DNA of 62,200 bases, taken from assembly GCA_031277475.1 (NCBI GenBank), contig JAITMJ010000005.1, forward strand, positions 1-62,200, given 5' to 3'. The notes beneath the pieces are model-generated. The model was not told where the DNA came from. It made no database searches and was given only the letters and a program-made list of their open reading frames with translations. Position numbers and translations under genes: made by a program. This DNA comes from Flavobacteriaceae bacterium. GTDB taxonomy: Bacteria > Bacteroidota > Bacteroidia > Flavobacteriales > Weeksellaceae. Positions 8,300 to 17,158 of this stretch are shown here, in pieces (position 1 is the stretch's first letter; every line of letters starts with the position of its first letter).

Positions 8300-9325
8300 T
8301 CACTTCACCGTTTTTGAAAGTTCGAGCATGGCTTCGATTGGTTTTAAGGCTTTCAGACGCAATTCTTCTTCGATGATAATTTCCGGAAGTTCGTATTTCA
8401 TACAGAGATAGAGTTTTTCCAGCGTGTTTCGTTTCATATAAAAACATTCGGAGCAGTTGCAACTTTCGTCGAAAACCAACGCCGGAATCAATGTTTTTTC
8501 GGGAGCGCGTTTTTTCATTTCGTGCAAAATACCTTCTTCGGTAGCGATAATGAATTCTTGGCAATCGTCTTTTTCCACATAATTCAACAATGCGGAGGTA
8601 GAGCCGATGAAATGTGCGAGTTCCAAAACCGCAGTTTCACTTTCGGGGTGTGCAATCAGTTTTGCGCCCGGATGTTCGGCTAATTGTTTCGCTATTCGCT
8701 CCATCGAAAACGCTTCGTGAACGATGCAACTTCCGTCCCAGAGAATCATATCTCGACCGGTTTTTTTCATCAGATATTTTCCCAGATTTTTATCCGGTGC
8801 GAAAATAATCGGTCTGTCTTTCGGCAAAGAATTGATGATGATTTCCGCATTGGAACTCGTAACGATAATGTCGCTTTCAGCTTTGGTTTCGGCGTTGCAA
8901 TTGATGTAAGTTGCAATTATGGCGTTCGGAAATTCCTTGCGCATTTTGCGAAGACCTTCGCCGCTGCAGCCGTCTGCCAAAGAGCATCCCGCCATTGTGT
9001 CCGGAAGAACCACTTTTTTTGCGGGATTCAAAATTTTTGCCGCTTCCGCCATAAAATGAACGCCGCAAAAAGCAATCATATCGGCGTTTGTGTCTTTTGC
9101 TTGCCTTGCCAATTGCAAAGAATCTCCGAGAAAATCGGCAATATCTTGAATTTCCGCCGGCTGATAATAATGTGCGAGAATGACGGCGTTTTTTTCTTTT
9201 TTAAGTTCCAGAATAGCGTTCATCAAATCTTTTCCCTTCGGAACCAATAAATCCAAATCCTTGAATTTCAAAAATCCGAAAACGGGAAGATTGGCTTTTG
9301 CGGTGTTTAAGGTTTCTGTGCTCAT
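8300..9325 (-). CDS. nadA: Quinolinate synthase A
   Basis: The product has 341 residues. NadA condenses iminoaspartate with dihydroxyacetone phosphate to quinolinate in de novo NAD synthesis and carries an oxygen-sensitive [4Fe-4S] cluster. The three expected cluster cysteines are present: Cys114 ([10 protein letters not shown]), Cys200 (WDGSC) and Cys294 ([12 protein letters not shown]). [15 protein letters not shown] near residue 51 and AHPESE at 225 are further family motifs. nadB and nadC are not in the window. A -7 box lies at 9376-9369, giving a leader of about 40 nt. The gene is divergent from the RND pump gene. Confidence 0.95.
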   Translation of the reverse strand: MSTETLNTAKANLPVFGFLKFKDLDLLVPKGKDLMNAILELKKEKNAVILAHYYQPAEIQDIADFLGDSLQLARQAKDTNADMIAFCGVHFMAEAAKILNPAKKVVLPDTMAGCSLADGCSGEGLRKMRKEFPNAIIATYINCNAETKAESDIIVTSSNAEIIINSLPKDRPIIFAPDKNLGKYLMKKTGRDMILWDGSCIVHEAFSMERIAKQLAEHPGAKLIAHPESETAVLELAHFIGSTSALLNYVEKDDCQEFIIATEEGILHEMKKRAPEKTLIPALVFDESCNCSECFYMKRNTLEKLYLCMKYELPEIIIEEELRLKALKPIEAMLELSKTVK

Positions 9326-9368
9326 TTTTTTATTCTATGTATGATTTATTTTAATTTTTAAATTTTGA

Positions 9369-9376
9369 CAAAGTTA
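9369..9376 (-). promoter_or_regulatory. -7 box TAACTTTG of nadA
   Basis: A perfect TAnnTTTG on the minus strand, 43 nt before the nadA ATG. It overlaps a partial copy of the ACTTTGWCAAAGT palindrome found in other gaps. Confidence 0.6.
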
Positions 9377-9706
9377 TTCATATTTTCGGTCCTTCATCAG
9401 ATTACCGTAAAGTGCCTATTTCACGGTATTTAAAATTTCAACAAAGATAATACAACAAATCCAAACACAAGCAACTGATTATCAGAGATTTTATTTCTTT
9501 TGATTTTATTAATTTATATATTTGTCTAACAATTCACGCTTTCGTAAATTACTGATTTTCAGTCGATAAACTGCAATTTTTTGAATTGCTCTTTTATATT
9601 AATAAGTTTAAATTAGTTCAAAGTGTAATTCACCTAAATCACAAAATATTTTCCGGCTCTTTTCCTTTATGTAACATCTGTTACCAAAACTCCCATTTTC
9701 TCTCTA

Positions 9707-9714
9707 TAGTTTTG
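9707..9714 (+). promoter_or_regulatory. -7 box TAGTTTTG of the RND permease gene
   Basis: A perfect TAnnTTTG, leaving a leader of about 85 nt before the ATG at 9808. Confidence 0.6.
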
Positions 9715-9807
9715 CATCCGAAAAATTAGAACAATTCAAAGTTCCGTGTTCAAAGTTCAAAGTTTCCCAACCTTGAACCTTAAACTTTAAACCTTAAACA
9801 AAAAAAT

Positions 9808-12800
9808 ATGGAAAAAGGATTTGCAGGGCGTATTGCCGAGTTTTTTATCAATTCTAAACTCACCATTTTGTTGATGGTTGCGCTGATGATTATCGGTGCG
9901 TACAGTTCTACTTTGATTCCGAGAGAGGAAGAACCGCAAATCATCATTCCGATGGCAGATGTGATGGTAGGCTACCCCGGAGCAAATCCGAAGGAAGTTG
10001 AAAACAGAGTGGTGAAACCTTTGGAAAAAATTATTTCCAACATCAAAGGCGTGGAACACATTCATTCGATGGCGATGAACGGACAGGCGGTCATCATCGT
10101 TCAGTTTTATGTAGGCGAAGACACGGAAAGATCCTATGTGAAATTGTATGACGAACTGATGAAAAATAAAAATATTTTTCCGAAAGGCATTTCCGAACCT
10201 ATGGTAAAAACGCGTTCCATAGACGATGTTCCGATGTTGGGACTCACGCTGTGGAGCGAAAAATATGATGATTATGAACTTCGGCAAATCGGAGAAGAAT
10301 TGTCGTCTGAGATTAAAAAAATTAAAGATGTTTCGCTTACGAAAGTGATTGGCGGAAGAAATCGGCAGTTGCAAATCGTGCTCGATAAGGATAAAATGGC
10401 GGAACTGAATGTGGATGCGCTTTCCATTATGCAAATGATTCAGGCAAACAACGGAAGTTCACAATCGGGAACGTTCGATTCCGGCGATTCCGAATATCTG
10501 CTCACCACCGGACAATTCATCAATTCCGGCGAAGATGCGGAAAATTTGGTTATCGGAACTTCTCAAAATATGCCGGTTTATTTAAAACAAGTGGCAAGCG
10601 TTGCGGACGGTGCTTCCGATCCCGCAAATTATGTGAGTTTCGGCTATGGAAACACTACGGAAAACGGCAAGAAATTTCAATCCGAATATCCGGCAACTAC
10701 GGTTTCCGTCTCCAAAGTGAAAGGTGCCGATGCGATGAAAATCTCCGAACAAATTATACATAAAGTCGAAGAACTGAAAAAAACATTAATTCCCGATGAT
10801 GTTCATGTAGAAATCACCCGAAACTACGGCGAAACGGCATCTCATAAAGTTTCGGAATTGCTGTTGCATCTGGGAATCGCGATTTTGGCGGTAACGCTTC
10901 TCGTGATGCTTGCAATGGGCTGGCGCGGCGGATTGGTCGTGTTTTTTTCCGTACCGCTCACATTTGCGCTCACACTTTTCAGTTACTACATTTTGGGATA
11001 CACGCTGAACAGAATCACGCTGTTTGCGCTGGTTTTCGTGGTCGGAATTGTGGTGGACGACAGCATCATCATCGCCGAAAATATGCATCGGCATTTCGGA
11101 ATGAAAAAATTGCCTTTCAAACAGGCTGCGATTTATGCGATTAATGAAGTCGGAAATCCCACAATTTTAGCCACATTCACGGTGATTGCCGCCATTTTGC
11201 CGATGGCTTTCGTTTCGGGAATGATGGGTCCGTATATGTCGCCAATGCCGATTGGAGCGTCTATTGCGATGTTGCTCTCGCTGTTTGTGGCATTGACGAT
11301 TACGCCGTATCTCGGTTATCATTTATTAAAAGTAAAAGACGAAAAAAAACACAAGGAAGAGCAAGGTTTGGAAACCGGAAAAATTTATAAAATTTACAAA
11401 AAAATTGAACAGCCGCTTTTAAATTCAAAATCAAAAAGATGGACAATGATGGGCATTACCGTAGTTTTATTGCTGATTTCCGTATCTGCATTTTTCACAA
11501 ACCGGGTCGCCGTAAAAATGCTTCCGTTCGACAATAAAAATGAAATCCAAGTGGTGATTGATATGCCCGAAGGAACTACTCTGGAACGCACTGCCGCCGT
11601 TTCCCAAGACATTGCGCAATATTTGAAAACCGTTCCGGAAGTGGTGAATTATCAAACTTACGCCGGTTCGTCGGCACCGATTACGTTCAACGGTTTGGTT
11701 CGGCATTACGATATGAGAGGCGCCGCCAATACTGCTGATATTCAGGTTAATTTGCTTCACAAAGAAGATAGAAAAGAGCAAAGCCACGATATTGCCAAAA
11801 AAATTCGTCCCGAAATTCAAAAAATTGCAGCGAAATACGATGCCAATGTGAAAATTGTGGAAGTTCCGCCCGGACCGCCGGTTCTTTCTACGATTGTCGC
11901 CGAAATCTACGGTCCCGATTACGCCGGACAAATAAAAGTAGCCGAAGATGTGCAAAATATTTTGAAAAAAACCGATGATGTGGTAGATATTGATTGGATG
12001 GTGGAAGCACCGCAAAAAGAATTTAAACTGATTCCCGACAAGGAAAAAGCAATGCTGAACGGCGTTGCACCGCAACAAATTGTCGGAAACATCACCTATT
12101 TAATCGGTCAGCATCCGATTGGAAATCTTTACGACGAAAAATCCAACGATCCGGTAGAAATCGTGATGAAATTAAAAAATGCCGATAAAACCGATATTCA
12201 AGATATTACCGAATTGAAAATCAAAGGATTGCAAGGAATGATTCCGGCGAGTGATTTGGTGAAAATCGAAGAAAAAGAATTGGACAAAACCATTTACCGA
12301 AAAGACCAAAAACGCGTGGTTTATGTGCTTGCGGATATGGCGGGAGATTTGGAAAGTCCGGCGTATGCGATTTTGGGAATGGAAGAAAAACTGAAAAAAA
12401 TACAACTTCCGAGCGGCTACACGATGAACGAACTCTATATGAATCAGCCGGAAGACGAGAGCAATTATACCGTGAAATGGGACGGCGAATGGCAAATCAC
12501 GCTGGAAGTTTTTCGGGATTTGGGAACGGCGTTTGCGGTCGTCATCATCATTATTTATATGTTGATTGTCGGCTGGTTTCAAAATTTTAAAACACCGATT
12601 GTGATGATGGTTGCCATTCCGCTTTCGCTCATCGGAATTGTGTTGGGGCATTGGCTTTTGGGCGCATTTTTCACGGCGACTTCATTTATCGGAATGATTG
12701 CGCTTGCCGGAGTGATGGTGCGAAATTCGGTTTTGCTGATTGATTTTATTGAAATTCGATTAGCAGAAGGAATCCCGATAAAACAAGCCATCATCGAAGC

Positions 12801-12993
12801 CGGAGCCGTGCGAACCACCCCGATTTTGCTGACGACGGGAGCCGTAGTCATCGGAGCCGTGATTATTCTTTTCGATCCTATTTTTCAAGGCTTGGCGATT
12901 TCATTAGTGTTCGGAGCCATCGTTTCCACGCTGCTCACACTCGTGGTTGTGCCGCTGGTTTATTATATTACGGAAAAGAAACGCAGGCTTTAA
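9808..12993 (+). CDS. RND-family efflux permease (AcrB/CusA type)
   Basis: The product has 1061 residues, a typical full length, with twelve expected transmembrane segments: one near residues 15-33, a block near 350-520, one near 550, and a block from about 905 to the end. The fourth-helix proton relay motif GIVVDDSIIIAENMHRH is intact. Two large periplasmic regions lie between the blocks. RND permeases export drugs, metals or detergents and normally work with a membrane-fusion protein and a TolC-like channel encoded alongside. Here neither is present: the gene has its own promoter and is preceded by divergent nadA. It is followed by a PII-like and a DUF2892 gene. Substrate is unknown. Confidence 0.93.
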   Translation: MEKGFAGRIAEFFINSKLTILLMVALMIIGAYSSTLIPREEEPQIIIPMADVMVGYPGANPKEVENRVVKPLEKIISNIKGVEHIHSMAMNGQAVIIVQFYVGEDTERSYVKLYDELMKNKNIFPKGISEPMVKTRSIDDVPMLGLTLWSEKYDDYELRQIGEELSSEIKKIKDVSLTKVIGGRNRQLQIVLDKDKMAELNVDALSIMQMIQANNGSSQSGTFDSGDSEYLLTTGQFINSGEDAENLVIGTSQNMPVYLKQVASVADGASDPANYVSFGYGNTTENGKKFQSEYPATTVSVSKVKGADAMKISEQIIHKVEELKKTLIPDDVHVEITRNYGETASHKVSELLLHLGIAILAVTLLVMLAMGWRGGLVVFFSVPLTFALTLFSYYILGYTLNRITLFALVFVVGIVVDDSIIIAENMHRHFGMKKLPFKQAAIYAINEVGNPTILATFTVIAAILPMAFVSGMMGPYMSPMPIGASIAMLLSLFVALTITPYLGYHLLKVKDEKKHKEEQGLETGKIYKIYKKIEQPLLNSKSKRWTMMGITVVLLLISVSAFFTNRVAVKMLPFDNKNEIQVVIDMPEGTTLERTAAVSQDIAQYLKTVPEVVNYQTYAGSSAPITFNGLVRHYDMRGAANTADIQVNLLHKEDRKEQSHDIAKKIRPEIQKIAAKYDANVKIVEVPPGPPVLSTIVAEIYGPDYAGQIKVAEDVQNILKKTDDVVDIDWMVEAPQKEFKLIPDKEKAMLNGVAPQQIVGNITYLIGQHPIGNLYDEKSNDPVEIVMKLKNADKTDIQDITELKIKGLQGMIPASDLVKIEEKELDKTIYRKDQKRVVYVLADMAGDLESPAYAILGMEEKLKKIQLPSGYTMNELYMNQPEDESNYTVKWDGEWQITLEVFRDLGTAFAVVIIIIYMLIVGWFQNFKTPIVMMVAIPLSLIGIVLGHWLLGAFFTATSFIGMIALAGVMVRNSVLLIDFIEIRLAEGIPIKQAIIEAGAVRTTPILLTTGAVVIGAVIILFDPIFQGLAISLVFGAIVSTLLTLVVVPLVYYITEKKRRL

Positions 12994-13121
12994 GCAATAT
13001 GCAGTAGGCAGTAGGCAGTGAGCCTAAAGTCTATCGTCTGAAGCAATTTAAAATTTAAAAAATATAAACATTAAACCTCGAATCCCGAACCTCGTAACTC
13101 GTAACTCAAAAACAAAAAAAT

Positions 13122-13421
13122 ATGAAACTATTATTAATCACAGCCGTAGAAGAATTTGAAAAAGAAGTGAAGAAAATATTAAAACATTCCGGTGTGAAAG
13201 TATTTTCGTATCAATCCGTAAAGGGTTTTAAAAACCAAGAAACCGACCTTGAAAATTGGTTCGGCATTGAAAATACGGGTATAGATTCTTTGCTTTTCAT
13301 CGTGTTCATAAAAAGCGATTGCGCCGACGATATTTACAAAAAAGTGGAAGAATTTAATTCCAACCAATACGTTTTGTCCCGCATTCACATTGCAAGTGTG
13401 GCGTTGGAAAAGTTTATTTAG
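13122..13421 (+). CDS. Small PII-like protein linked to the RND pump
   Basis: The product has 99 residues. MKLLLITAVEEFEKEVKKIL, a central VKVFSYQSVKGF, then SLLFIVFIKSDCADDIYKKV suggest a beta-alpha-beta ferredoxin-like fold of the GlnB/PII-like kind. It is assigned by pattern only. The canonical T-loop for GlnD uridylylation is not evident. It lies 128 bp after the RND permease and 23 bp before a DUF2892 gene, an order I have seen after pump operons in this phylum. It could sense a nucleotide or metal and modulate the pump; this is inference. Confidence 0.6.
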   Translation: MKLLLITAVEEFEKEVKKILKHSGVKVFSYQSVKGFKNQETDLENWFGIENTGIDSLLFIVFIKSDCADDIYKKVEEFNSNQYVLSRIHIASVALEKFI

Positions 13422-13444
13422 AAATAACTTTAAACAAAAATATT

Positions 13445-13633
13445 ATGCAAACAAGAATAGTTCACGGCGTTGCAGGAACGTTTATTTTGGTCAGTTTACT
13501 TTTGGGGATTTTCGTCAATAAAAACTGGTTTTGGCTCACGGGATTTGTAGGTGTAAATTTATGGATTCACGCCCTTACAAATTGGTGTTTGATGTATTTG
13601 ATTATAAAAAAAATCGGGGTGAAGGGAGATTAG
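13445..13633 (+). CDS. DUF2892 (YgaP-like) small inner-membrane protein
   Basis: The product has 62 residues. The pattern RIVHGVAGTFILVSLLLG followed by NKNWFWLTGFVGVNLW and a final IIKKIGVKG matches the DUF2892 family: two membrane helices (about residues 8-25 and 29-52). In many relatives the second helix carries a Cys-Pro motif; here it reads NWCLMYL, with the cysteine but without the proline. It likely belongs with the RND permease and PII-like gene. Molecular role is unknown. Confidence 0.75.
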   Translation: MQTRIVHGVAGTFILVSLLLGIFVNKNWFWLTGFVGVNLWIHALTNWCLMYLIIKKIGVKGD

Positions 13634-13664
13634 GAATGGAAAAATTTAATCTCTCAAGTCCGGC

Positions 13665-13697
13665 AAAAAAAATCCCGCTGCAAAAATGCAAACGGGA
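13665..13697 (-). terminator. Rho-independent terminator of the 13727 lipoprotein gene
   Basis: On the minus strand the stem TCCCG...CGGGA, extended inward by TTGCA/TGCAG pairing, is followed directly by eight T. It lies about 30 bp beyond the stop at 13727. Confidence 0.8.
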
Positions 13698-13726
13698 ACG
13701 AAAATATATGTAGGGTTTTAAAAGAT

Positions 13727-14254
13727 TTACAATTTCTGAACTTTAGAATCGTCGATATTGTAATATTTAATCACAGCGTTATAATCATTGTAATCCACCG
13801 CAGGTTTTCCGTCGAAAAATGCAGGTATTAAAATCACTCGGAAAGTTTGATTGTTGAGATAATCATCTTTAAAACTCGCAGGAACATCAGCATCGTTGAA
13901 ATTTATGGTTCCTCCGGCGTAAATCAAAACATCGTTTATGGTGAAATCAAAACTGTAGTCCAATTCATCGTCAAATCCATCGAGATCGACATCACCAAAA
14001 TACCAAGTGTCGGGAATCAATCTCCAAATCGGATTTCCGCCGTCGGTTCCGTCTTTTCTGTACACCAAAACCACATCACTGTTATTGAGTACCAAACCTT
14101 GGCTAATCGTGTAGCCGTTACCATTATTAAAACTTCCGGTTATGTCCCTAACCACGGCATAAATCGGTTCAGGTGGAGGTGGATCGTCATCGTTACAACT
14201 GAACGGAATTGTTGCTAAAAGTCCTATAAATAGGAACGAAAATAGTTTTTTCAT
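13727..14254 (-). CDS. Lipoprotein of unknown function
   Basis: The product has 175 residues. The leader MKKLFSFLFIGLLATIPFSC has Cys20 in a lipobox, and the acidic NDDD that follows fits a surface export signal. The mature protein is rich in Asp, Asn and aromatics (DVDLDGFDDELDYSFDF) and could bind Ca2+ through its Asp-rich loops; this is inference. I do not recognise the family. Its own terminator lies downstream, and the gene converges on the DUF2892 gene. Confidence 0.7.
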   Translation of the reverse strand: MKKLFSFLFIGLLATIPFSCNDDDPPPPEPIYAVVRDITGSFNNGNGYTISQGLVLNNSDVVLVYRKDGTDGGNPIWRLIPDTWYFGDVDLDGFDDELDYSFDFTINDVLIYAGGTINFNDADVPASFKDDYLNNQTFRVILIPAFFDGKPAVDYNDYNAVIKYYNIDDSKVQKL

Positions 14255-14367
14255 AAGATTTAATTTTAAGATTATTTTTGTTAATTTAAAAAATACGGCA
14301 TTTAGATACTGCGTTTTTTAAAAAGTTAAATTTGATTTTGGTTGTTGATGATGTCCGGAAATATTTA

Positions 14368-14543
14368 GAGTCTGTTTAAATTTGAACATCCCGTGTGACG
14401 AAACAATAATCCACAAGATACCACAAGAAAAATTCTGAAAAGGAAGACAAGATTGTAATATCGAAAAACCATTATTTTGAGAAGAGATAGGCGGGAATCT
14501 TACCTGCTTTTTATTGGCTTTAGCCAAAAATTTAAACAGATTC
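14368..14543. mobile_element. MITE of about 176 bp with IS5-like ends
   Basis: The left end GAGTCTGTTTAAATTTG (14368-14384) and right end CAAAAATTTAAACAGATTC (ending 14543) are inverted repeats. They match the IS end at 102-116 and the half-element at 23201. A TTA triplet sits immediately outside both ends (14365-14367 and 14544-14546), fitting a 3-bp target duplication as in the TNA-targeting branch of the IS5 family. The interior has no transposase gene. Confidence 0.75.
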
Positions 14544-14618
14544 TTATTCCTAAATTTAATTCGGGATTGTACGGAATTTTAATATTTGGTTTAATGTCCC
14601 CAAGTCTAAATTTTTTCA

Positions 14619-14626
14619 TACCTTTG
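14619..14626 (+). promoter_or_regulatory. -7 box TACCTTTG of rpsA
   Basis: A perfect TAnnTTTG followed by CAGCC. The transcript would have a leader of about 115-120 nt before ATG 14750, long enough for autoregulation as known for S1 in other bacteria. No specific structure is proposed. Confidence 0.65.
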
Positions 14627-14749
14627 CAGCCGCTTTTGCGGGAAAATTTTGAAAAGTAGAACCATTAATTATTAACATCTTCCGTATTTTTTTTAGTCCG
14701 CATTCATTCAAAATACTTTAAAAAAGAAGGAATACAATTTTTTTTTTAA

Positions 14750-16531
14750 ATGTCAGAACAGACAAATTCAACAGAGGTTTTAAAAAACCAAAACGTAGCA
14801 CCGGAACAATTTGATTGGGATTCCTTTGAATCCGGATTGGATGCCGATGCTCGAAAAGAAAAATCAGATCTTGAAGAAATCTACAAAGGTTCGCTCAGCA
14901 ATTTGGACGACAACGATGTGCTTACCGGAAAAGTGGTGAGACTGACCGACAAAGAAGCGATTGTGGATATCAATTTCAAATCCGAAGGCGTGATTTCGCT
15001 TAACGAATTTCGCTACAACCAAAACATCAGCGTAGGCGATGAAGTGGAAGTAGTGGTGGACAAACGAGAAGACAAAACCGGACAACTGCAACTTTCTCAC
15101 AAAAAAGCGCGAACGCTGAAAGCGTGGGACAAAGTAAACGAACTGTACGAAAGTGGCGAAATTGTGAACGGTTTCGTGAAATCCAGAACAAAAGGCGGAA
15201 TGATTGTAGATGTTCACGGAATCGAAGCCTTTTTGCCCGGCTCGCAAATTGACGTGAAACCGATTAAAGATTACGACCAATTCGTAGGAAAAACGATGGA
15301 ATTTAAAGTCGTGAAAATCAATCCGGAATTTAAAAACGTCGTGGTTTCTCACAAAGCGTTAATCGAAGCCGATATCGAAGATCAGAAAAAAGAAATCATC
15401 TCTCAACTCGAAAAAGGACAAGTGTTGGAAGGAAGTGTGAAAAACATCACTTCTTACGGCGTGTTCATCGATCTTGGAGGTGTGGACGGATTAATTCACA
15501 TTACCGATCTTTCTTGGTCGAGAGTGAATCATCCATCGGAAATTTTGGAAGAAGGACAAACCGTGCGAGTGGTAATCCTTGATTTTGACGATGAAAAATC
15601 CAGAATCCAACTCGGAATGAAACAACTCGAACCACATCCGTGGGAAGCGCTTTCCGCAGAATTGAAAGTGGGCGACAGAATAAAAGGAAAAGTGGTGGTA
15701 CTTGCCGATTACGGCGCATTTGTAGAAGTGGCACCCGGCGTTGAAGGTTTGATTCACGTTTCGGAAATGTCTTGGAGCACGCACCTCAGAAGTGCCGGAG
15801 ATTTCGTGAAAGTGGGCGATGAAGTGGAAACGGAAGTTCTTACGCTCGATAAAGAAGAAAGAAAAATTTCTCTCGGAATGAAACAACTTACAAAAGATCC
15901 GTGGGAAAATATTGATGCTAAATATCCTGTCGGTTCAAAACATAAAGGAACCGTACGAAACTTTACTAATTTCGGTGTTTTCGTGGAATTGGAAGAAGGA
16001 ATTGACGGTTTGGTTTATATTTCCGACCTTTCGTGGACGAAGAAAATCAAACATCCTTCGGAATTTTGCAATGTAGGCGACAAATTGGAAGTCGTTGTGC
16101 TTGAAGTAGATACCGCCGCAAGAAGAATTTCGCTCGGACACAAGCAACTCACTGAAAATCCGTGGGATGTATTCGAAACCAAATATGCCGAAGGAACCGT
16201 ACATTCCGGCGTTGCAAAAGATGTTTTCGATAAAGGCGCGCAAATTCAGTTTGAAGATGCGGAAGTAGAATCCTTTGCTCCGGCGAGATTGCTGGAAAAA
16301 GAAGACGGCACGAAGATTAAAAAAGGCGAAACTGCGGATTTCAAAGTCGTAGAATTTAACAAAGAATTTAAACGAGTTGTAGTTTCCCACACCGGAACTT
16401 TCCGCGATGAAGAGAGAAAAAATGTGAAAGAAGCCGCCGCAAAAGCCGCATCTTCCGGCGATGAAAAAACCACGCTCGGAGACATTGACGTTTTGGCGAA
16501 ACTCAAAAAGAAAATGGATAAGGAGAAATAA
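14750..16531 (+). CDS. rpsA: 30S ribosomal protein S1
   Basis: The product has 593 residues. It binds mRNA and delivers it to the 30S subunit. Six S1 domains follow an acidic N-terminus of about 55 residues: domains start near VLTGKVVRLTDKEAI, IVNGFVKSRTKGGM, VLEGSVKNITSYGVF, RIKGKVVVLADYGAF, KHKGTVRNFTNFGVF and VHSGVAKDVFDKGAQ. Domains 3-5 have the strongest RNA-binding consensus (GLIHITDLSW-type strands). The C-terminus is Lys/Ala-rich. It is a single gene with its own promoter and terminator. Confidence 0.96.
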   Translation: MSEQTNSTEVLKNQNVAPEQFDWDSFESGLDADARKEKSDLEEIYKGSLSNLDDNDVLTGKVVRLTDKEAIVDINFKSEGVISLNEFRYNQNISVGDEVEVVVDKREDKTGQLQLSHKKARTLKAWDKVNELYESGEIVNGFVKSRTKGGMIVDVHGIEAFLPGSQIDVKPIKDYDQFVGKTMEFKVVKINPEFKNVVVSHKALIEADIEDQKKEIISQLEKGQVLEGSVKNITSYGVFIDLGGVDGLIHITDLSWSRVNHPSEILEEGQTVRVVILDFDDEKSRIQLGMKQLEPHPWEALSAELKVGDRIKGKVVVLADYGAFVEVAPGVEGLIHVSEMSWSTHLRSAGDFVKVGDEVETEVLTLDKEERKISLGMKQLTKDPWENIDAKYPVGSKHKGTVRNFTNFGVFVELEEGIDGLVYISDLSWTKKIKHPSEFCNVGDKLEVVVLEVDTAARRISLGHKQLTENPWDVFETKYAEGTVHSGVAKDVFDKGAQIQFEDAEVESFAPARLLEKEDGTKIKKGETADFKVVEFNKEFKRVVVSHTGTFRDEERKNVKEAAAKAASSGDEKTTLGDIDVLAKLKKKMDKEK

Positions 16532-16559
16532 ATTTTTGTTTTAAATATTTATAAATGTT

Positions 16560-16596
16560 GTCAGCTTCGTCTTAAAGATGAGGCTGACGTTTTTTT
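16560..16596 (+). terminator. Rho-independent terminator of rpsA
   Basis: The stem GTCAGCcTC-type (GTCAGCTTCGTC with GATGAGGCTGAC, one mismatch) is followed by GTTTTTTTA, about 30 bp after the rpsA stop. Confidence 0.85.
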
Positions 16597-16618
16597 ATTG
16601 CCTTTCCTTAAAATTCAT

Positions 16619-16626
16619 TAAATTTG
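16619..16626 (+). promoter_or_regulatory. -7 box TAAATTTG of idi
   Basis: A perfect TAnnTTTG; only 4 nt separate its G from the ATG at 16631, so the transcript should be leaderless. Confidence 0.75.
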
Positions 16627-16630
16627 GGCA

Positions 16631-17140
16631 ATGGAAGAAATGGTAGTTTTGGTCAATGAAAATGATGACGTTTTGGGATTGATGGAAAAACAGCAGGCTC
16701 ACGTCAATGGACTTCTGCATCGTGCTTTTTCGGTTTTTTTATTTAATAAAAACGGCGAAATGCTGTTGCAAAAACGCGCCTCCGAAAAATACCATTCGCC
16801 GAACCAATGGACTAATGCGGTTTGTTCTCATCCGAAATTCGGAGAAACTTATCTCGAAGCCGCCAAACGCCGATTGAAAGAAGAATTGGGAATAGAAACC
16901 GAAATTTCCGAAAAATTCAGATTTATTTATAAAGCCAAAGTCGGTGAAAATCTTTGGGAACACGAACTTGATTGCGTTTTTACGGGAATTTATGAAGGCG
17001 ATTTTAATTTAGATAAAACCGAAGTTTCCGAAATCCGATATGTTTCACCGGAAAATTTAGATAAGGAAATCTCGAAAAATCCCGAAGATTTCACCGAGTG
17101 GTTTAAGATTATTTTAAATGAATATAAAGATCGGTTTTGA
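16631..17140 (+). CDS. idi: Isopentenyl-diphosphate delta-isomerase, type 1
   Basis: The product has 169 residues. It interconverts IPP and DMAPP for isoprenoid synthesis in the cytosol. It is a Nudix-fold protein: QAHVNGLLHRAFS gives the metal-binding histidines (24, 30), TNAVCSHP contains the catalytic Cys65 and His67, the Nudix-like helix is AAKRRLKEELGI, and WEHELD holds the catalytic glutamates (110, 112). Length is normal. The gene stands alone between the rpsA terminator and the convergent phosphate transporter gene. Confidence 0.95.
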   Translation: MEEMVVLVNENDDVLGLMEKQQAHVNGLLHRAFSVFLFNKNGEMLLQKRASEKYHSPNQWTNAVCSHPKFGETYLEAAKRRLKEELGIETEISEKFRFIYKAKVGENLWEHELDCVFTGIYEGDFNLDKTEVSEIRYVSPENLDKEISKNPEDFTEWFKIILNEYKDRF

Positions 17141-17158
17141 GAATCAAGATTTTTTCAC

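Larger units (their letters stand above)
9326..9807. other. Divergent promoter region between nadA and the RND permease
   Basis: This gap holds the nadA -7 box (9369-9376) and the pump -7 box (9707-9714). In between is AT-rich DNA without a gene. The stretch 9735-9800 repeats strings such as TTCAAAGTTC and CCTTAAACTTTAAACC. No membrane-fusion or outer-membrane channel gene precedes the permease. Confidence 0.7.
14255..14749. other. Gap holding a MITE and the rpsA promoter and long leader
   Basis: This gap contains the MITE at 14368-14543, the rpsA -7 box at 14619-14626 and a leader of about 120 nt. A 60-codon ORF at 14477-14659 spans the MITE end and the promoter and is not credible. Confidence 0.75.

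Noticed and set aside
14477-14659. 60-codon open reading frame near the MITE
   Set aside because: It spans the MITE end and the rpsA promoter, so it cannot be a stable gene.
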